From NCBI GenBank assembly GCA_037969175.1, contig JBBKWX010000236.1, positions 1 to 8,827 of the forward strand: a stretch of 8,827 nucleotides of DNA, read 5' to 3'. Positions 7,798 to 8,827 of this stretch are shown here, piece after piece (position 1 is the stretch's first letter; each line of letters starts with the position of its first letter). The translations under genes and the position numbers were made by a program. The stretch comes from JBBKWX01 sp037969175 (GTDB lineage Bacteria > Bacteroidota > Bacteroidia > AKYH767-A > JBBKVM01). The notes under the pieces are model-generated. The model ran no database searches. It was not told the origin of the DNA and worked only from the letters and a program-made list of their open reading frames with translations.

Positions 7798-7827
7798 AAA
7801 AAAGCCCGGCTATACCGGGCTTTTTTT
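7798..7827 (+). terminator. Strong intrinsic terminator of the 508-residue gene
   Basis: A perfect GC-rich stem, gcccgg/ccgggc (7804-7809 and 7815-7820), with the 5-base loop ctata, is preceded by six A and followed by seven T. It lies directly after the stop codon at 7781. The A/T tracts extend the stem, so it could also work on the opposite strand. Confidence 0.92.
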
Positions 7828-7890
7828 ATTTTAAACCTGATCAGTTTTATATGCCAATACATCCTGAAAGTATTCCTTGTTATTCCGTAT

Positions 7891-7985
7891 TTAAATATTC
7901 TTCTCAAGATATAAAGCAAATAATTGACTTCCGATATAAGACAAAGATCTCCGAGTTAGAGCTGATACCAATTATAAGAAAACGA
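7891..7985 (+). repeat. tolC 3'-end repeat, copy 3 (frame preserved)
   Basis: In one frame this reads YSSQDIKQIIDFRYKTKISE then LELIPIIRK, aligning with the TolC-type C-terminus (LTRSQNRIIEARYNAKISEL...) with a two-residue insertion after SQ. Shared DNA blocks are ttctca, aaagatct and gagttagagctgata. It can be read as part of a 61-codon frame from an ATG at 7851 to 8036. However, that frame starts right behind a strong terminator and its last codons run through a terminator hairpin, so I do not call it a gene. It resembles copy 2 more than tolC itself: both have cgatata before the core and both encode ELELI-x-I-x-RK where tolC encodes ELELMRITGK. Confidence 0.7.
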
Positions 7986-7996
7986 ATACTTTTTTT

Positions 7997-8035
7997 CAAA
8001 GAAAAAACCCATTCATATAGAATGGGTTTTCTTTG
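7997..8035. terminator. Bidirectional terminator, mainly for the beta-barrel gene
   Basis: A long stem pairs caaagaaaa (7997-8005) with ttttctttg (8027-8035) and cccattc (8008-8014) with gaatggg (8020-8026). The loop is atata and there is a two-base bulge. Read on the - strand the hairpin is followed by a T-rich tract, 28 bases after the stop of the beta-barrel gene. Read on the + strand it also ends in ttttcttt, so it could stop transcripts from either side. Confidence 0.85.
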
Positions 8036-8062
8036 ATATATAAAATCCTAATCGTAATTTTT

Positions 8063-8743
8063 TTAGAATAATATAGAAAGTCCGATATAGGCAGCGTTCG
8101 TATTGATGGTTGTACGATCAAGTACAAAGTATCCATCACCACTAATAGTTTGGCTGTTATCACTAATATCTACTAAACCTCTAACACCTCTGTAACCTAA
8201 TCCCAATCGTGCGGTATAAGCAGAGTTAAGTCCGAAGTCGACACCGGCTCCAAAAGCGAAGCCGAAGTCACTTTTTTTCACAGACCAAACTGCGGAAGTT
8301 GTTACTGAACCATCACCACCTGAAGCGCTAAATTTATTCCCGGCGCTAAGTCCTATTTGTGGACCTGCAACTAAACCTAAATTTACCGGCTTGGTTTTTC
8401 CTGTATTCAGCGAAAACAAAAGTGGAATATTGATATACTTCATATTGATCTTATGTTGAACATCGTTATCCTTAAATTTTTGATTGATACTGCTATATAT
8501 CACTTCGCCTTGGGCCCCGATATGTTCGGAAAAATTATATCCCATGATTGCTCCTACCCCATAACCAAATTCTCCTTGAGCTGTCGTAATTCCTCCATCA
8601 GAAGTCTTGACATCCATAGAAGCCAAGGTAGGCATGAATCGCAAACCAAATTCTGCTTTTTGCGCATTCAAATTTACTGCGCTTAATAAGATGATTGCCA
8701 AGGCTGAGCATCTCGTTAGTAATGTACTGTTAGATTGTTTCAT
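8063..8743 (-). CDS. PorT-type outer-membrane beta-barrel protein
   Basis: This 226-residue protein has a signal peptide (hydrophobic core ALAIILLSAVNL, probable cleavage after A27 before QKAEFG). After it comes a chain of alternating amphipathic beta strands: FGLRFMPTLASMD, GEFGYGVGAIMGYNF, IGAQGEVIYSS, KYINIPLLFSLNTG, VNLGLVAGPQIGLSAG, FGFAFGAGVDFGL and YTARLGLGYRGV. It ends in the strand AAYIGLSILF with a terminal Phe, the usual signal for outer-membrane insertion. The 'Y-I-N-I-P-L-L' strand followed by 'G-x-x-A-G-P-Q-I-G' is the hallmark of the outer-membrane beta-barrel family PF13568 (PorT-like) of Bacteroidota. Many members have no known substrate, and membership does not by itself imply a role in type IX secretion. 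It is transcribed alone, ending at the two-way terminator. Confidence 0.9.
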   Translation of the reverse strand: MKQSNSTLLTRCSALAIILLSAVNLNAQKAEFGLRFMPTLASMDVKTSDGGITTAQGEFGYGVGAIMGYNFSEHIGAQGEVIYSSINQKFKDNDVQHKINMKYINIPLLFSLNTGKTKPVNLGLVAGPQIGLSAGNKFSASGGDGSVTTSAVWSVKKSDFGFAFGAGVDFGLNSAYTARLGLGYRGVRGLVDISDNSQTISGDGYFVLDRTTINTNAAYIGLSILF

Positions 8744-8799
8744 TTTGTTTAGATTTAGATTCAGGATTTACATTAATCCAAAATCATTTTAAATTTTTT

Positions 8800-8823
8800 G
8801 ATCAGAGAATCTTGTCTCTAATC
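8800..8823. other. Imperfect inverted repeat upstream of the beta-barrel gene
   Basis: gat-c-agaga (8800-8808) pairs with tctct-a-atc (8815-8823) around a six-base loop, with one mismatch. On the + strand it is followed by tttt at the window edge, so it may be a terminator for something beyond the window, or an operator about 60-80 bases upstream of the beta-barrel gene start. No clear promoter box was found between it and that gene. Confidence 0.25.
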
Positions 8824-8827
8824 TTTT

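Noticed and set aside
7851..8036. 61-codon reading frame on the + strand as a real gene
   Set aside because: It lies between a strong terminator and a terminator hairpin that it reads through, has no promoter or leader, and its only recognisable part is the detached tolC tail. It is described as a repeat copy instead.
8453..8792. Two + strand reading frames (8453-8686 and 8607-8792) opposite the beta-barrel gene
   Set aside because: Both are antisense to a confident outer-membrane protein and have no recognisable features.

Overview
The window looks like chromosomal DNA from a Bacteroidota bacterium. It is AT-rich. None of the gene starts has a clear Shine-Dalgarno sequence; most are preceded by A/T-rich leaders. 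Signal peptides end in the 'A|Q' style common in that phylum (FA|QD, KA|QQ, QA|QK, NA|QK). One upstream region carries a match to the Bacteroidota -7 promoter consensus TAnnTTTG. The species cannot be named from the sequence.

Layout. Positions 1-4360 hold two overlapping genes of a tripartite efflux system on the + strand: an RND permease cut at its 5' end by the window edge, and a TolC-type outer-membrane channel whose start lies inside the end of the permease gene. The periplasmic adaptor expected for such a system is not in the window and is probably upstream. Positions 4361-4866 have no gene. They hold a MITE-like inverted-repeat element of about 185 bases between two T8 runs, flanked further out by an imperfect direct repeat, and then a promoter. 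At 4867-5076 is a 69-residue protein with two membrane segments. At 5219-6193 (-) is a secreted protein made of about twelve MORN-2/YwqK-type repeats. It is divergent from a secreted 508-residue protein of unknown function at 6255-7781 (+), which ends in a strong terminator. At 8063-8743 (-) is a PorT-type outer-membrane beta-barrel protein, which shares a two-way terminator region with the end of the 7.8-8.0 kb intergenic stretch.

Main unusual observation. The last ~90 bases of the TolC-type gene have two diverged, same-orientation relatives elsewhere in the window, at about 5081-5172 and 7891-7985. Both lie in gaps between convergent genes, and neither is attached to the rest of a tolC gene. 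They resemble each other more closely than they resemble the local tolC end, which suggests a dispersed repeat family or gene remnants rather than two fresh copies of the neighbouring gene. A third, much weaker resemblance lies at about 4774-4827.

Apart from the permease-channel pair, the genes show no obvious common pathway. They are mostly cell-envelope or secreted proteins.
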